This document shows positions 54,663 through 63,587 of a stretch of DNA of 64,000 nucleotides, one piece after another. The position numbers were made by a program, and so were the translations under genes. Source of the DNA: Streptomyces cinereus. GTDB taxonomy: Bacteria > Pseudomonadota > Gammaproteobacteria > Pseudomonadales > Moraxellaceae. The DNA lies in NCBI GenBank assembly GCA_014647715.1, contig BMPS01000002.1, forward strand, positions 1 to 64,000, given 5' to 3'. Under the pieces are notes generated by a model. It did no database searches, was not told the DNA's origin, and saw only the letters and a list, made by a program, of their open reading frames with translations. Each line of letters begins with the position of its first letter. Within the stretch, counting starts at the first letter, position 1.

Positions 54663-55436
54663 TTAGTGCATGTATTGACCGCCGTTTATGTTGATGGTCT
54701 CACCCGTGATATAAGCAGCGCCATCGCTGACCAAATACACCACGGCAGCGGCAATCTCTTCAGGTTGGGCGATGCGACCCATTGGGATGCCTGCTTTGAT
54801 GCTTTCCATCACTTTTTCAGGCACTGCCATCACCATTTTAGTACCCGTATAACCCGGTGCAACCACGTTAACGGTCACCCCAGATTTAGCGCCTTCTTGT
54901 GCCAACGCTTTACTAAAGCCGATGATACCTGCCTTGGTGGCTGAGTAGTTGGTTTGACCAAACTGACCTTTTAAGCCATTAATTGAGCTGATACTCACAA
55001 TACGCCCAGATTTTTGCTCAAGCATTTTGTTAAAGACGGGTTGGGTGACCGTGAATAGTGATTTTAAGTTAGTATCAATCACCTCTGACCATTGCTCATA
55101 AGTCATTTTTTTGAAAGTCGTATCACGGGTGATACCTGCGTTATTTACCAACACATCAATGTGACCTGCTTTTTCAATTGCATCAAGGATGGCTTTAGTG
55201 GCTGCTTCATGGTCAGTGAGATTGGTCTCAACAAAGGTGAAATCGCTAGCATTCATGCCTTCTTCTTTCAACCAAGCTTCGCCGCGGTTGACCGTGCTAT
55301 CAGCTTTGTGGGTGTAGGTTGCAATGATGTGATAGCCAGCTTGGATTAGCGCATGACAAATAGCAGTGCCAATACCACCTAGCGCACCTGTTACGAGGGC
55401 AATTTTTTTGTTTGCAGTTGAGTTGTCCGTTGTCAT
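54663..55436 (-). CDS. phaB: Acetoacetyl-CoA reductase (PhaB-like short-chain dehydrogenase)
   Basis: An NADPH-dependent SDR that reduces acetoacetyl-CoA to 3-hydroxybutyryl-CoA, usually for polyhydroxyalkanoate synthesis. Seen: ALVTGALGGIGTAIC, NNAGITRDTTFKKM, ISSINGLKGQFGQTNYSATKAG (catalytic Ser, Tyr, Lys) and a C-terminus ending INGGQYMH, close to PhaB's LNGGLHMG. ATG at 55436 with AAGGAGCG upstream gives 257 residues; the frame extension to 55487 is not needed. No phaC or phaA is adjacent, so a FabG-like role is the alternative. Confidence 0.82.
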   Translation of the reverse strand: MTTDNSTANKKIALVTGALGGIGTAICHALIQAGYHIIATYTHKADSTVNRGEAWLKEEGMNASDFTFVETNLTDHEAATKAILDAIEKAGHIDVLVNNAGITRDTTFKKMTYEQWSEVIDTNLKSLFTVTQPVFNKMLEQKSGRIVSISSINGLKGQFGQTNYSATKAGIIGFSKALAQEGAKSGVTVNVVAPGYTGTKMVMAVPEKVMESIKAGIPMGRIAQPEEIAAAVVYLVSDGAAYITGETININGGQYMH

Positions 55437-56031
55437 CACAGTACGCTCCTTGTTTGTTGTGATTGTTGGTTGTAATAAAAAATTCAATGATTAGGATAGC
55501 TTATAAGATAAATATGTTGGTTTTTTTACAATTAAACATACGCCTAAAAAATCAGTCACACGCGATTGATATCAGGGTCAAAAAAAACTATAGACCGAAT
55601 ATTCACATAAAGTTATTGACTTTTACTTCCTTGTTTTTTTCATCATATATGAAAACTTGATAACTACCAATATTTTTTACGTTTTTATTTCCATGACAAA
55701 CATTTTGCTACGCGCAAACGAGTATTTATAGGTTTGTGTGCTAAAAAAATTTGCAACAATAGCGGTTTGTGCTAGGCTATAAGGATAACTTTAAGCAATG
55801 TAAGGTTGAGCAAAATACCCTGTATCAACTGCCCTTAATCCATGCTATTTGCTAAATTTCTTGCTTGATGGTACAAAGTTGGCTTGGTTGTACAAACTTG
55901 ATTGGACAAGATTGATTGTACAAGATTGATTATATCAACACGCAAGCGTGAACGCTTAGTGCTTATATATACCACGATGAGGTGGGTCTGTTTATTTAGT
56001 CTGTTTATTTATCTGACACACGGAAATTAGA
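55437..56031. other. Long divergent intergenic region, phaB / glnE
   Basis: About 590 bp with no convincing gene. It contains the phaB ribosome site at its left end and an array of 14-bp repeats at 55871-55931. No clear promoter hexamers were identified for either gene. Confidence 0.45.
55871..55931 (+). repeat. 14-bp tandem repeats (gtacaarattgatt) upstream of glnE
   Basis: Three head-to-tail copies, gtacaaacttgatt (55890-55903), ggacaagattgatt (55904-55917) and gtacaagattgatt (55918-55931), follow a diverged copy at 55871-55885. They end 100 bp before glnE. The 14-bp period is not a multiple of the helical turn, so they would present sites on rotating faces. Confidence 0.85.
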
Positions 56032-58854
56032 ATGCCGCAACTCTTACCGACGATAGAACAAATCGCTGTATTACAGCAAGCTAGTAATTTTGGCTATCAG
56101 TATTGGCAGACTAAAACAAACGTTGTACAAAGCTTTTTAAAAAGCTATCCGCTTACCCAAACGCTCGATGTCCAACATATCAAAGATTTAATACGCGATT
56201 ATACGCTGGATGAAGATTACCAATTGGCGGATGAAGCAAGCGTTATGCGCGGGCTGCGTCATCTACGCAATTTGTTGATGGTGCGCTGGATTTGGCAAGA
56301 TGCATTAAATCTGATTAGCCTAGAGCAGCTGACATGGGAGCTATCAAAATTTGCCGATTATTGTCTCATCTTTGCCAAAGACTATGTGTATCAAGATTTA
56401 ATTAGTCGCTATGGCGAGCCGTATTTTTTTGATGAAAAAAATAAACCACATAAAGATGATTTAGCCATCATCGCCATGGGTAAGATGGGGGCAGAAGAGC
56501 TCAACTTATCCAGCGATATCGATTTGATTTTTGTTCATCAGGGGCAAGGGGAGACGGTGGTTGACCCGTTAAAACAACCAGGGTCAAAAGCTGCTAAATC
56601 CATCGACAACAAGAAATTTTTTACCAAATGGGGTCAAGGCATCATCAATCTGCTTGATAAAAACACCCAAGATGGTTTTGTATTTCGCATTGATATGCGC
56701 CTGCGTCCTTGGGGCGATGGCAGTGACTTGGCAATTCATTTATCGGCACTAGAAAAATATTTTGCCCAACATGGACGGGCATGGGAGCGATTTGCTTGGC
56801 TAAAAGCCAGAATCGTCAACCCTGTCACCTTTAGCGATAGCTTAAAAGCCCTTATCAAGCCGTTTGTATTTCGTTATTATGTCGATTATAGTGCCTTTGC
56901 CGCCCTGCGTGAGATGAAATCGCTGATTCAAAACCAAGTCGAACAACGTCAAGATACGGACAATGTCAAGCTTGGGGCAGGTGGTATTCGTGATATTGAA
57001 TTTATCGTGCAGTCGTTTCAGTTGATTTATGGCGGGCGTGTCAGTGATATCAAGGTAAAAAACTGCCTACAAGCGATGAGCCAATTAGAAAAACATGGCT
57101 TTATTGATGCTGTGACCCATGAGCAATTGGCACAAGCCTATCGTTTTTTACGCAGATTAGAGCATGGTATCCAAGCCATCAATGATGAACAAACCCAGCG
57201 ACTACCACAAGATGCCATGCAGCGACATCAGCTTGCCCAAGTGTTGGGGTTTGCCGATTGGGCGGCATTGTTAGCCAAACTCAATGAATACCGCCAAACG
57301 GTAAAAATACCTTTTGACGAGCTGGTCAGTGATCGTCAGCAGTCTGATGAGCAGCTACAAGTGGATCATCAGCACAATTTATCTGAGCTTGAGCAAAAAT
57401 TAAGCGCTGACAACAAAGATAAATTAAGCCAGTTTTGGCAAAGTAAGCTCATCACAGGACTCAGTGAAGAAGCCAAAACTCGCCTAAATGCCGCTTATCC
57501 GATTCTAATCAATGGGTTGTTACATTCTGATTTAAGCGAAGATGCAATCAACGTGGCGTTACCTAGAATGTTGACATTGCTAGAGGCGGTAAGTCGTCGG
57601 TCAATTTATTTGGTCATGTTTGTCGAAAACCCAACGGCAGCCGCCAAATTGATTCCCATGCTGGCAGCAAGCCCTTGGATTGCGAGCGAATTGGTAAGTT
57701 ATCCTGTTTTGCTAGATTCATTTATCCGTGAAAAATACCGTCATTTACCTGATAAGGCAGAACTTAGTGACATCTTGCGTCAGCAGTTGTTGCGGGTAGA
57801 ACCTAATGATGAGGAAGGGCTACTCAACGCCTTTCGTTTTTTCAAAAAAACCCAAGTCTTGGCAGTGGCGGCGAGTGATGTGTTGGCGGATAGACCGTTG
57901 ATGAAAGTTTCTGATTCACTCACCTTTATCGCTGAAGTGGTGCTTGAAAAAGCGTTGCAACGGGTATTTGGTGAATTGGTAAAAAAACATGGCTATCCTG
58001 TCAATGCCCAAGGCGAGCCTGTGAGTGAAGCGCATAATGGCTTTGCGATTATCGGTTATGGTAAGCTTGGCGGGCTTGAGATGAGTTATAGCTCAGATCT
58101 TGATCTTGTGTTTATTCATGACATTGATGAAGAAGCACAGACGCTCGGTGAAAAACCCATCAGCGGTATGAAGTTTGCCGCCCGCCTTGCCCAAAAACTG
58201 ATGAATTATTTGACCACCCAAACGCGCGATGGCCGTGTCTATGAGATTGACATGCGCCTGCGTCCTTCGGGTCAAGCAGGTATGATGGTGGTATCTACCC
58301 ATGCGTTTGAACTTTACCAAATGCACAAAGCTTGGGCATGGGAACACCAAGCGTTGGTTCGCGCACGTGCCATTTGCGGGGATAACCGGGTGATGACGCG
58401 ATTTGACCAAATTCGTAAAGAAGTATTGTGTCTGCCGCGCGATAAAGACAGTGTCCGTATCGAAGTATCCACCATGCGGCATAAGATGCAAGACCATTTG
58501 GGCAGCAAACCGCATACCAAACAGCAAGGGTTATTTCATCTGAAACAAGATGCAGGCGGATTGGTTGATATTGAGTTCATTGCCCAGTTTGCTGTCTTGG
58601 CGTATGCCAATAGTTATCCTGCGTTGGCAGTTTGGAGTGACAATGTGCGTATCTTTGAAGCGCTTGCCAAAACAGGTATTATCGAAACCGAAATATGCCA
58701 ACAGCTAACGCACGCTTATCTTCGCATCCGCAGTATGACGCATCGGTTGGCTTTGGCAGAGCAGCCGATACTGGTAGATGAAGCCCAGTGGCATGAACTA
58801 CGCAGTTTTGTTGATGCGCAATGGCATCGCTTAATCGGGCAGCGTCCAGAATAG
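56032..58854 (+). CDS. glnE: Glutamine synthetase adenylyltransferase/adenylyl-removing enzyme
   Basis: GlnE attaches AMP to, and removes it from, a tyrosine of GlnA under control of PII and glutamine. The 940 residues show the duplicated nucleotidyltransferase layout: first domain AMGKMGAEELNLSSDIDLIFVH (about residue 145, de-adenylylation) with FRIDMRLRPWGDGSDL; second GYGKLGGLEMSYSSDLDLVFIHD (about 675, adenylylation) with YEIDMRLRPSGQAGM. Length equals the E. coli enzyme. Its target GlnA is encoded 13 kb away. Confidence 0.96.
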   Translation: MPQLLPTIEQIAVLQQASNFGYQYWQTKTNVVQSFLKSYPLTQTLDVQHIKDLIRDYTLDEDYQLADEASVMRGLRHLRNLLMVRWIWQDALNLISLEQLTWELSKFADYCLIFAKDYVYQDLISRYGEPYFFDEKNKPHKDDLAIIAMGKMGAEELNLSSDIDLIFVHQGQGETVVDPLKQPGSKAAKSIDNKKFFTKWGQGIINLLDKNTQDGFVFRIDMRLRPWGDGSDLAIHLSALEKYFAQHGRAWERFAWLKARIVNPVTFSDSLKALIKPFVFRYYVDYSAFAALREMKSLIQNQVEQRQDTDNVKLGAGGIRDIEFIVQSFQLIYGGRVSDIKVKNCLQAMSQLEKHGFIDAVTHEQLAQAYRFLRRLEHGIQAINDEQTQRLPQDAMQRHQLAQVLGFADWAALLAKLNEYRQTVKIPFDELVSDRQQSDEQLQVDHQHNLSELEQKLSADNKDKLSQFWQSKLITGLSEEAKTRLNAAYPILINGLLHSDLSEDAINVALPRMLTLLEAVSRRSIYLVMFVENPTAAAKLIPMLAASPWIASELVSYPVLLDSFIREKYRHLPDKAELSDILRQQLLRVEPNDEEGLLNAFRFFKKTQVLAVAASDVLADRPLMKVSDSLTFIAEVVLEKALQRVFGELVKKHGYPVNAQGEPVSEAHNGFAIIGYGKLGGLEMSYSSDLDLVFIHDIDEEAQTLGEKPISGMKFAARLAQKLMNYLTTQTRDGRVYEIDMRLRPSGQAGMMVVSTHAFELYQMHKAWAWEHQALVRARAICGDNRVMTRFDQIRKEVLCLPRDKDSVRIEVSTMRHKMQDHLGSKPHTKQQGLFHLKQDAGGLVDIEFIAQFAVLAYANSYPALAVWSDNVRIFEALAKTGIIETEICQQLTHAYLRIRSMTHRLALAEQPILVDEAQWHELRSFVDAQWHRLIGQRPE

Positions 58855-58919
58855 ATGTAACATCAATTTTTATTTAAACAAAGCACTTTTTATTTCAAAC
58901 AAAACACTAGGAGTAATCA

Positions 58920-59864
58920 ATGGCAACAATTCCCAGCATGGCAGACCGTGATGGTTTTATCTGGATGGATGGCAACATGGTAGACTGGCGTGATGCCAAA
59001 ATCCACGTATTAACCCACACACTGCACTACGGGATGGGCGTATTTGAAGGGGTGCGAGCCTACAAAACCCATGATGGACGCACGGCGATTTTTCGTCTGG
59101 AAGATCATACCCAGCGCCTGCTAAATTCCGCTAAAATTTTCCAGCTTGCTGTACCCTATTCGTATGAAGAAGTATTACAAGCACAAAAAGCTGTGGTACG
59201 TGAAAATAACCTTGAATCGGCATACCTTCGCCCATTGATTTGGGTCGGTTCTGAAAAATTGGGTATCGCTGCCAAAGATAATAGCATCCACACTATCGTT
59301 GCCGCTTGGGTTTGGGGCGCTTATCTGGGTGAAGAAGGCATGGCAAAAGGCATCCGTGTAAAAACCTCAAGTTTTACCCATCACCATCCAAACGTCACCA
59401 TGTGTAAAGCCAAAGCCGTCAGCAACTACCCAGTATCTATCATGTCAAACCAAGAAGTCACCCGTCATGGCTATGATGAAGCGGTATTGATGGATACCCA
59501 AGGCTATGTTTGTCAAGGCTCAGGGGAAAACTTATTTTTGGTCAAAGATGGTGAACTGCATACTCCAGATTTGTCAGGGGGTGCATTGGATGGCATTACC
59601 CGTCGCACGGTGATACAGTTTGCACAGGACTTGGGCATCAAAGTGCATGAGCGTAGAATCACCCGTGATGAATTTTATATCGCGGATGAAATCTTTATGA
59701 CAGGTACTGCTGCTGAGATTACCCCAATTCGTGAATATGATGACCACGTCATTGGCTGCGGCGCGCGTGGTGAAATCACCGAAAAACTGCAAAGTCTATT
59801 TTTTGACGTGGTGCAAGGCAAAAATGATAAATACGCCCATTGGCTCAGCTACGTGGATGAATAA
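58920..59864 (+). CDS. ilvE: Branched-chain amino acid aminotransferase
   Basis: A class IV PLP aminotransferase for the last step of leucine, isoleucine and valine synthesis. Seen: FIWMDGNMVDWRDAKIHVLTHTLHYGMGVFEGVRAY, YLRPLIWVG, MCKAKAVSNYPVS with the PLP Lys165, and GSGENLFLV. About 314 residues is normal. ctaggag precedes the start. It follows glnE by 65 bp and ends with its own terminator. Confidence 0.95.
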   Translation: MATIPSMADRDGFIWMDGNMVDWRDAKIHVLTHTLHYGMGVFEGVRAYKTHDGRTAIFRLEDHTQRLLNSAKIFQLAVPYSYEEVLQAQKAVVRENNLESAYLRPLIWVGSEKLGIAAKDNSIHTIVAAWVWGAYLGEEGMAKGIRVKTSSFTHHHPNVTMCKAKAVSNYPVSIMSNQEVTRHGYDEAVLMDTQGYVCQGSGENLFLVKDGELHTPDLSGGALDGITRRTVIQFAQDLGIKVHERRITRDEFYIADEIFMTGTAAEITPIREYDDHVIGCGARGEITEKLQSLFFDVVQGKNDKYAHWLSYVDE

Positions 59865-59910
59865 TCGGTAAAATTGTAGAGAAGTGAAAATAAGTAGATA
59901 AGTGAACATA

Positions 59911-59948
59911 AAAGGATAGTTATGTTAAAATGACTATCCTTATTTTTT
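59911..59948 (+). terminator. Terminator of ilvE
   Basis: aaggatagt and actatcctt form a perfect 9-bp stem, followed by atttttt. It separates ilvE from the glycosyltransferase genes. Confidence 0.8.
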
Positions 59949-59976
59949 GAAGAATTATCGGTACTTTGGAAGTGAC

Positions 59977-60804
59977 ATGACAACATCGAGTGCAACCACC
60001 CCACTTAAACAAATTATTTGTATCAAATGGGGCACCAAATATGGCGCAGATTACGTTAATAAACTCTATGGAATGGTAAGCCGTAATATCACCCCGCCGT
60101 TTCGCTTTGTTTGCTTTACCGACAATACCGATGGCATTCGTCCTGAAGTAGAATGTCAAGATCTGCCGCCCAGCGATATTGTGATGCCTACCAATACCCT
60201 TGGTAAATGGCCTAAGTCACGGCTTTGGAATGCACAGCTTGGGAATGTCACAGGAACGGTATTATTTTTAGATCTTGATGTAGTCGTAGTGGGTAGCCTT
60301 GATGATTTTTTTAGTTTTGGCGATGACGATCAGACGGTTTTATCTTATAACCCAAGTAATCCCTTAGAGAAGCTAGGTCAAACTTCGTGTTTTCGCTTCA
60401 AAGTCGGTAGTTTGGTTAGTTTGCTAGAAAAATTCCGTGCCGATCCACAAGGCGTGGCGGATAAATATCGCTTTGAGCAGCGTTTTGTCACTCGCAATGC
60501 CCCAGGTGGGGTTAAGCTTTTTCCCAAAGAGTGGGTGGTGCATTTTCGCCGCAAATGCCGTCAGCCATTTCCGTTAAATTATTTTATCCCACCAAAACTG
60601 CCTCATGATGCACGCATTATTATTTTCCCGGGGGATTTGTATCCGCAAAATGCGATTGCGGGACAATACAATAAAAATTCTGCCGATAATGCCAAAGACC
60701 ATTTGGCGCAATTATTCACCGCTGAAAAAATCAAAAAACCGATTTCGCATTTACGCCATTTTATTTTGCCGACTGATTGGGTGGCAACGCATTGGCGAGA
60801 ATAG
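59977..60804 (+). CDS. Putative glycosyltransferase with DxD motif
   Basis: A 275-residue GT-A-like enzyme. LFLDLDVVVVGSLDDFF near residue 95 is a DxD-type nucleotide-sugar/metal site, and KWPKSRLWNAQLGN precedes it. The N-terminal IICIKWGTKYGADYVNKLYGMVSRN fits families found in LOS or capsule loci. ATG at 59977 has ggaag upstream; an in-frame TTG lies 30 bases before. First of five genes on one strand with gaps of 10-20 bp. Sugar donor and acceptor are unknown. Confidence 0.75.
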   Translation: MTTSSATTPLKQIICIKWGTKYGADYVNKLYGMVSRNITPPFRFVCFTDNTDGIRPEVECQDLPPSDIVMPTNTLGKWPKSRLWNAQLGNVTGTVLFLDLDVVVVGSLDDFFSFGDDDQTVLSYNPSNPLEKLGQTSCFRFKVGSLVSLLEKFRADPQGVADKYRFEQRFVTRNAPGGVKLFPKEWVVHFRRKCRQPFPLNYFIPPKLPHDARIIIFPGDLYPQNAIAGQYNKNSADNAKDHLAQLFTAEKIKKPISHLRHFILPTDWVATHWRE

Positions 60805-60814
60805 AGGATAAACT

Positions 60815-61684
60815 ATGGCGAACTTAAACCAACCTATCAAAATCTTTATCGGCTGTGACCCTAATAACAGCGACCTTGAGCAGATGATGGTGCTAGATTA
60901 TAGCTTGCACAAACATACAAGCGAGCCTGTCGAGATTATCTGGATGCAGTTAAGCCGTGACCCAAGCAGCGTATGGTATTCTAATCCGCAAACAGGCGAG
61001 GGCTGGCATACCGAAAAATGGGCGACCCCGTTTTCGGGCTTTCGTTGGGCAATCCCTGAATATTGTAGCTTTAGCGGACGGGCAATCTATATGGATGCCG
61101 ATATGGTGGTGTTGGACGATATCGCTAAATTGTGGCAGCACCCGATATCCGATGAGGCGATTCTTGCGGCTAAAGGCGATGGCGATTTGATGCGACTGTG
61201 CACCTGCGTATGGGATTGCCAAAAAGCCAAGGATTATCTTGAGCCTATAGTCCAGCTACAAGCCGATCCTGAGAGCCATAGCAAAATGATGGCAAAATTT
61301 AAAGCCAATCCGCAACTCATACAACTCTACCAAGACAGCTTTAATTGTGTGGATGGCGAAGATTTAGCGATTGAGGATATTCGGATTTTGCATTATTCGG
61401 ACATGGGAACGCAGTTTAGCCATAAATATTCCTTACCGCGCTTACAAGCCGAGGGCAAAACGCATTGGTTTGATGGGCAGATTTTGCCGCACCCTCGTCA
61501 AGATTTGGTTGAGCTTTTCGATACCTACTATCAAGAGGCGATACAAGCGGGCTATAGTATTGAAAACTATCGCACTACGCCGTTTGGCGAGTTTCCAAAA
61601 AGAACTTACAAAAAAGGTTACAGGGGTAATGCGGTCACCCGTCCTGCGAAAAAACCTTCTTTATTTAGTCGTTGGTTTAAATAG
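60815..61684 (+). CDS. Glycosyltransferase, GT8-like
   Basis: A 289-residue GT-A enzyme. IKIFIGCDPNNSDLEQMMVLDYSLHKHT at the start, then YCSFSGRAIYMDADMVVLDDIAKLW with the DxD motif, and the C-terminal region with HYSDMGTQ and a Lys/Arg-rich tail fit the GT8 style used in LPS/LOS core synthesis. It begins 10 bp after the previous gene. Donor and linkage unknown. Confidence 0.8.
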   Translation: MANLNQPIKIFIGCDPNNSDLEQMMVLDYSLHKHTSEPVEIIWMQLSRDPSSVWYSNPQTGEGWHTEKWATPFSGFRWAIPEYCSFSGRAIYMDADMVVLDDIAKLWQHPISDEAILAAKGDGDLMRLCTCVWDCQKAKDYLEPIVQLQADPESHSKMMAKFKANPQLIQLYQDSFNCVDGEDLAIEDIRILHYSDMGTQFSHKYSLPRLQAEGKTHWFDGQILPHPRQDLVELFDTYYQEAIQAGYSIENYRTTPFGEFPKRTYKKGYRGNAVTRPAKKPSLFSRWFK

Positions 61685-61699
61685 TTTATAGAGTATTAA

Positions 61700-62797
61700 A
61701 TGGCATTGGTTCAGTCACAAAAAATCGTATTAGTGATTAATTCACTGCAAGGCGGTGGGGCAGAAAAATTTGTTTTGACCTTGGGGGAAGCCTTTTACCA
61801 GATGGGTTTTGATGTGCATATTATCCGATTTGACCCGATTGTCGAACATACATTAAGCGAAAATTTAATCTATCATCTTATCCCTTTTCGCAATTATCGA
61901 CGCTTTCCGAAAGGTAAAATTCGGTATTTCTTTTTTGCTCGGGCGGTTGATGGCTATATCAATAAACATATTGGTCAGCCTGTGGCAATATTCGTGAACT
62001 TGTACCGTGAACATGAGGTATTTTATTATTCAAGGCAAAAAAAGGTGGCGTATGTCATCCATAATCAACTGAGTGAAAAATTAAAACTTGCTACCTTGCC
62101 GCCCAAGCAACTTTCTTACTTTCAACGAATTTATACCAAATACCCTGCTATTTGTGTGAGCGGCGGAGTAGAGCAAGATTTTGTTCATCAATTTGGCGAA
62201 CCTACCAAAACCACCACGATTTATAACCCCATCGACCGTGATAACATCCGTGTATTAGCTGAGGCAGCTAGCCCAGATTTACCCGCCATTACCCAACAGG
62301 GCTATCTTATCCATGTGGGCAGTTTTAAAGCCCAAAAAGGGCATGAAATTTTATTGCAAGCTTATGCCAATTCGGCACAGACTTTGCCCTTGGTATTGGT
62401 GGGTAAGGGCAGTCTGCAAGCGCAAATTGAACAAAAAATTATCGCGTTAAACTTGCAAGATAAAGTGATTTTAACTGGGTTTCAAAAGAATCCTTACCCA
62501 TTGCTAAAGCATGCCACAGGGTTTGTGTTATCCTCGCATTTTGAGGGCTTTGCATTGGTATTGGCAGAGTCATTGGCATTGGGCGTGCCTGCGATTAGCA
62601 CCGATTGTCCCTCAGGACCTAGTGAGATTTTGCCGCCGCAGAATTTGGTGGCAGTGGCAGATATCCCTGCTTTAACTGAAAAAATTAACCAATTAATGAG
62701 CCATCCTAGCCAGTTTAACGTGCCATTTAACGAAGCTTTTTTGCCGCAAAATGTTGCCCGTCAGTATTTGGCATTTATGGGGGTTGGCTTTGAATAA
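61700..62797 (+). CDS. Family 4 glycosyltransferase
   Basis: A 365-residue GT-B enzyme. VLVINSLQGGGAEKFVLTLGEAFYQMGFDVHIIRF is the N-terminal GT4 acceptor domain; YLIHVGSFKAQKGHEILLQAY, LPLVLVGKGSLQAQIEQ, VILTGFQKNPYPLLKHATGFVLSSHFEGFALVLAESLALGVP with the E-x7-E donor motif form the C-terminal domain. It shares its first 130 residues' pattern with the truncated gene at 63588, so the two are paralogues. Confidence 0.87.
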   Translation: MALVQSQKIVLVINSLQGGGAEKFVLTLGEAFYQMGFDVHIIRFDPIVEHTLSENLIYHLIPFRNYRRFPKGKIRYFFFARAVDGYINKHIGQPVAIFVNLYREHEVFYYSRQKKVAYVIHNQLSEKLKLATLPPKQLSYFQRIYTKYPAICVSGGVEQDFVHQFGEPTKTTTIYNPIDRDNIRVLAEAASPDLPAITQQGYLIHVGSFKAQKGHEILLQAYANSAQTLPLVLVGKGSLQAQIEQKIIALNLQDKVILTGFQKNPYPLLKHATGFVLSSHFEGFALVLAESLALGVPAISTDCPSGPSEILPPQNLVAVADIPALTEKINQLMSHPSQFNVPFNEAFLPQNVARQYLAFMGVGFE

Positions 62798-62815
62798 ATC
62801 CAAGCGAGAAAAGTG

Positions 62816-63571
62816 ATGCTAAAAAATTATGTGATTAGTCTCGCTCATCATAGCAAGCGGCAAAGCCATATCCAACAACAGTTTGCTAAGCAGCGCATAC
62901 CTTTTACTTTTTTTTCGGCAGTCACCCCGGATAAAAATACCCAAGTCGCTCAGCGACTGGCGATTGATATCACAAAGTCGGTATCTAGTGACACCGAAAT
63001 TGCCTGTTTTTTAAGTCATGCTAGCCTGTGGCAACGCTGTGTGGATGAAAATCTTGATTATATCGGTATTTATGAGGATGATGTTTTTTTAGGTCAGCAG
63101 TTCGAGCAGTTGATCCATCAAACTGATGTTTTTCAAAGCCAAACTATCGATATTTTAAAATTAGAAAAGGTAAGCCCAAGGGTGCATTTGGCTCATCCGA
63201 TAGTCTTACCTCAGAGTAAACGGACGATTTATGAATTAAAGTCTCGCCATTTAGGTGGGGCAGGTTATCTGCTATCCCATCGCGCTTGTCAGTATCTATT
63301 ACAATATATCAGAAACCTACCCCAGCTTGAGGCAGTAGATGTGATGCTATTTGATGTGGGGAAATACCCCAAAGCCCTGCCTGTATATCAGCTTGTACCT
63401 GCGATTGTGATTCAGGAGCATCATCTATTACCGCAAGTTGCTTTGGCAAGTAGCCTACAGGCAACCAGAAGCCGAGAAATTAAACGACCTTTAACAGGGC
63501 TACAAAAAATCAAACGTGAAGTCCTGCGTGCGACACGCCCGCTATATATGACCAACCTCACCTTTGAATAA
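62816..63571 (+). CDS. Family 25 LOS glycosyltransferase (LgtB/LpsA-like)
   Basis: A 251-residue enzyme of the GT25 family, which adds galactose or glucose to lipooligosaccharide in Neisseria, Haemophilus and Moraxella. Seen: YVISLAHHSKRQSHIQQQFAKQRIPFTFFSAV, EIACFLSHASLWQRCVDENLDYIGIYEDDVFLG with the conserved EDD, and HLGGAGYLLSHRACQYLL. Start is ATG at 62816 or GTG three bases earlier. It lies between the two GT4 paralogues. The exact sugar is unknown. Confidence 0.85.
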   Translation: MLKNYVISLAHHSKRQSHIQQQFAKQRIPFTFFSAVTPDKNTQVAQRLAIDITKSVSSDTEIACFLSHASLWQRCVDENLDYIGIYEDDVFLGQQFEQLIHQTDVFQSQTIDILKLEKVSPRVHLAHPIVLPQSKRTIYELKSRHLGGAGYLLSHRACQYLLQYIRNLPQLEAVDVMLFDVGKYPKALPVYQLVPAIVIQEHHLLPQVALASSLQATRSREIKRPLTGLQKIKREVLRATRPLYMTNLTFE

Positions 63572-63587
63572 ACCTAAGGAGCCACTT

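Noticed and set aside
54663-56031. A polyhydroxyalkanoate synthesis operon around the PhaB-like gene
   Set aside because: No phaA, phaC or phasin gene lies on either side; only the reductase is present.
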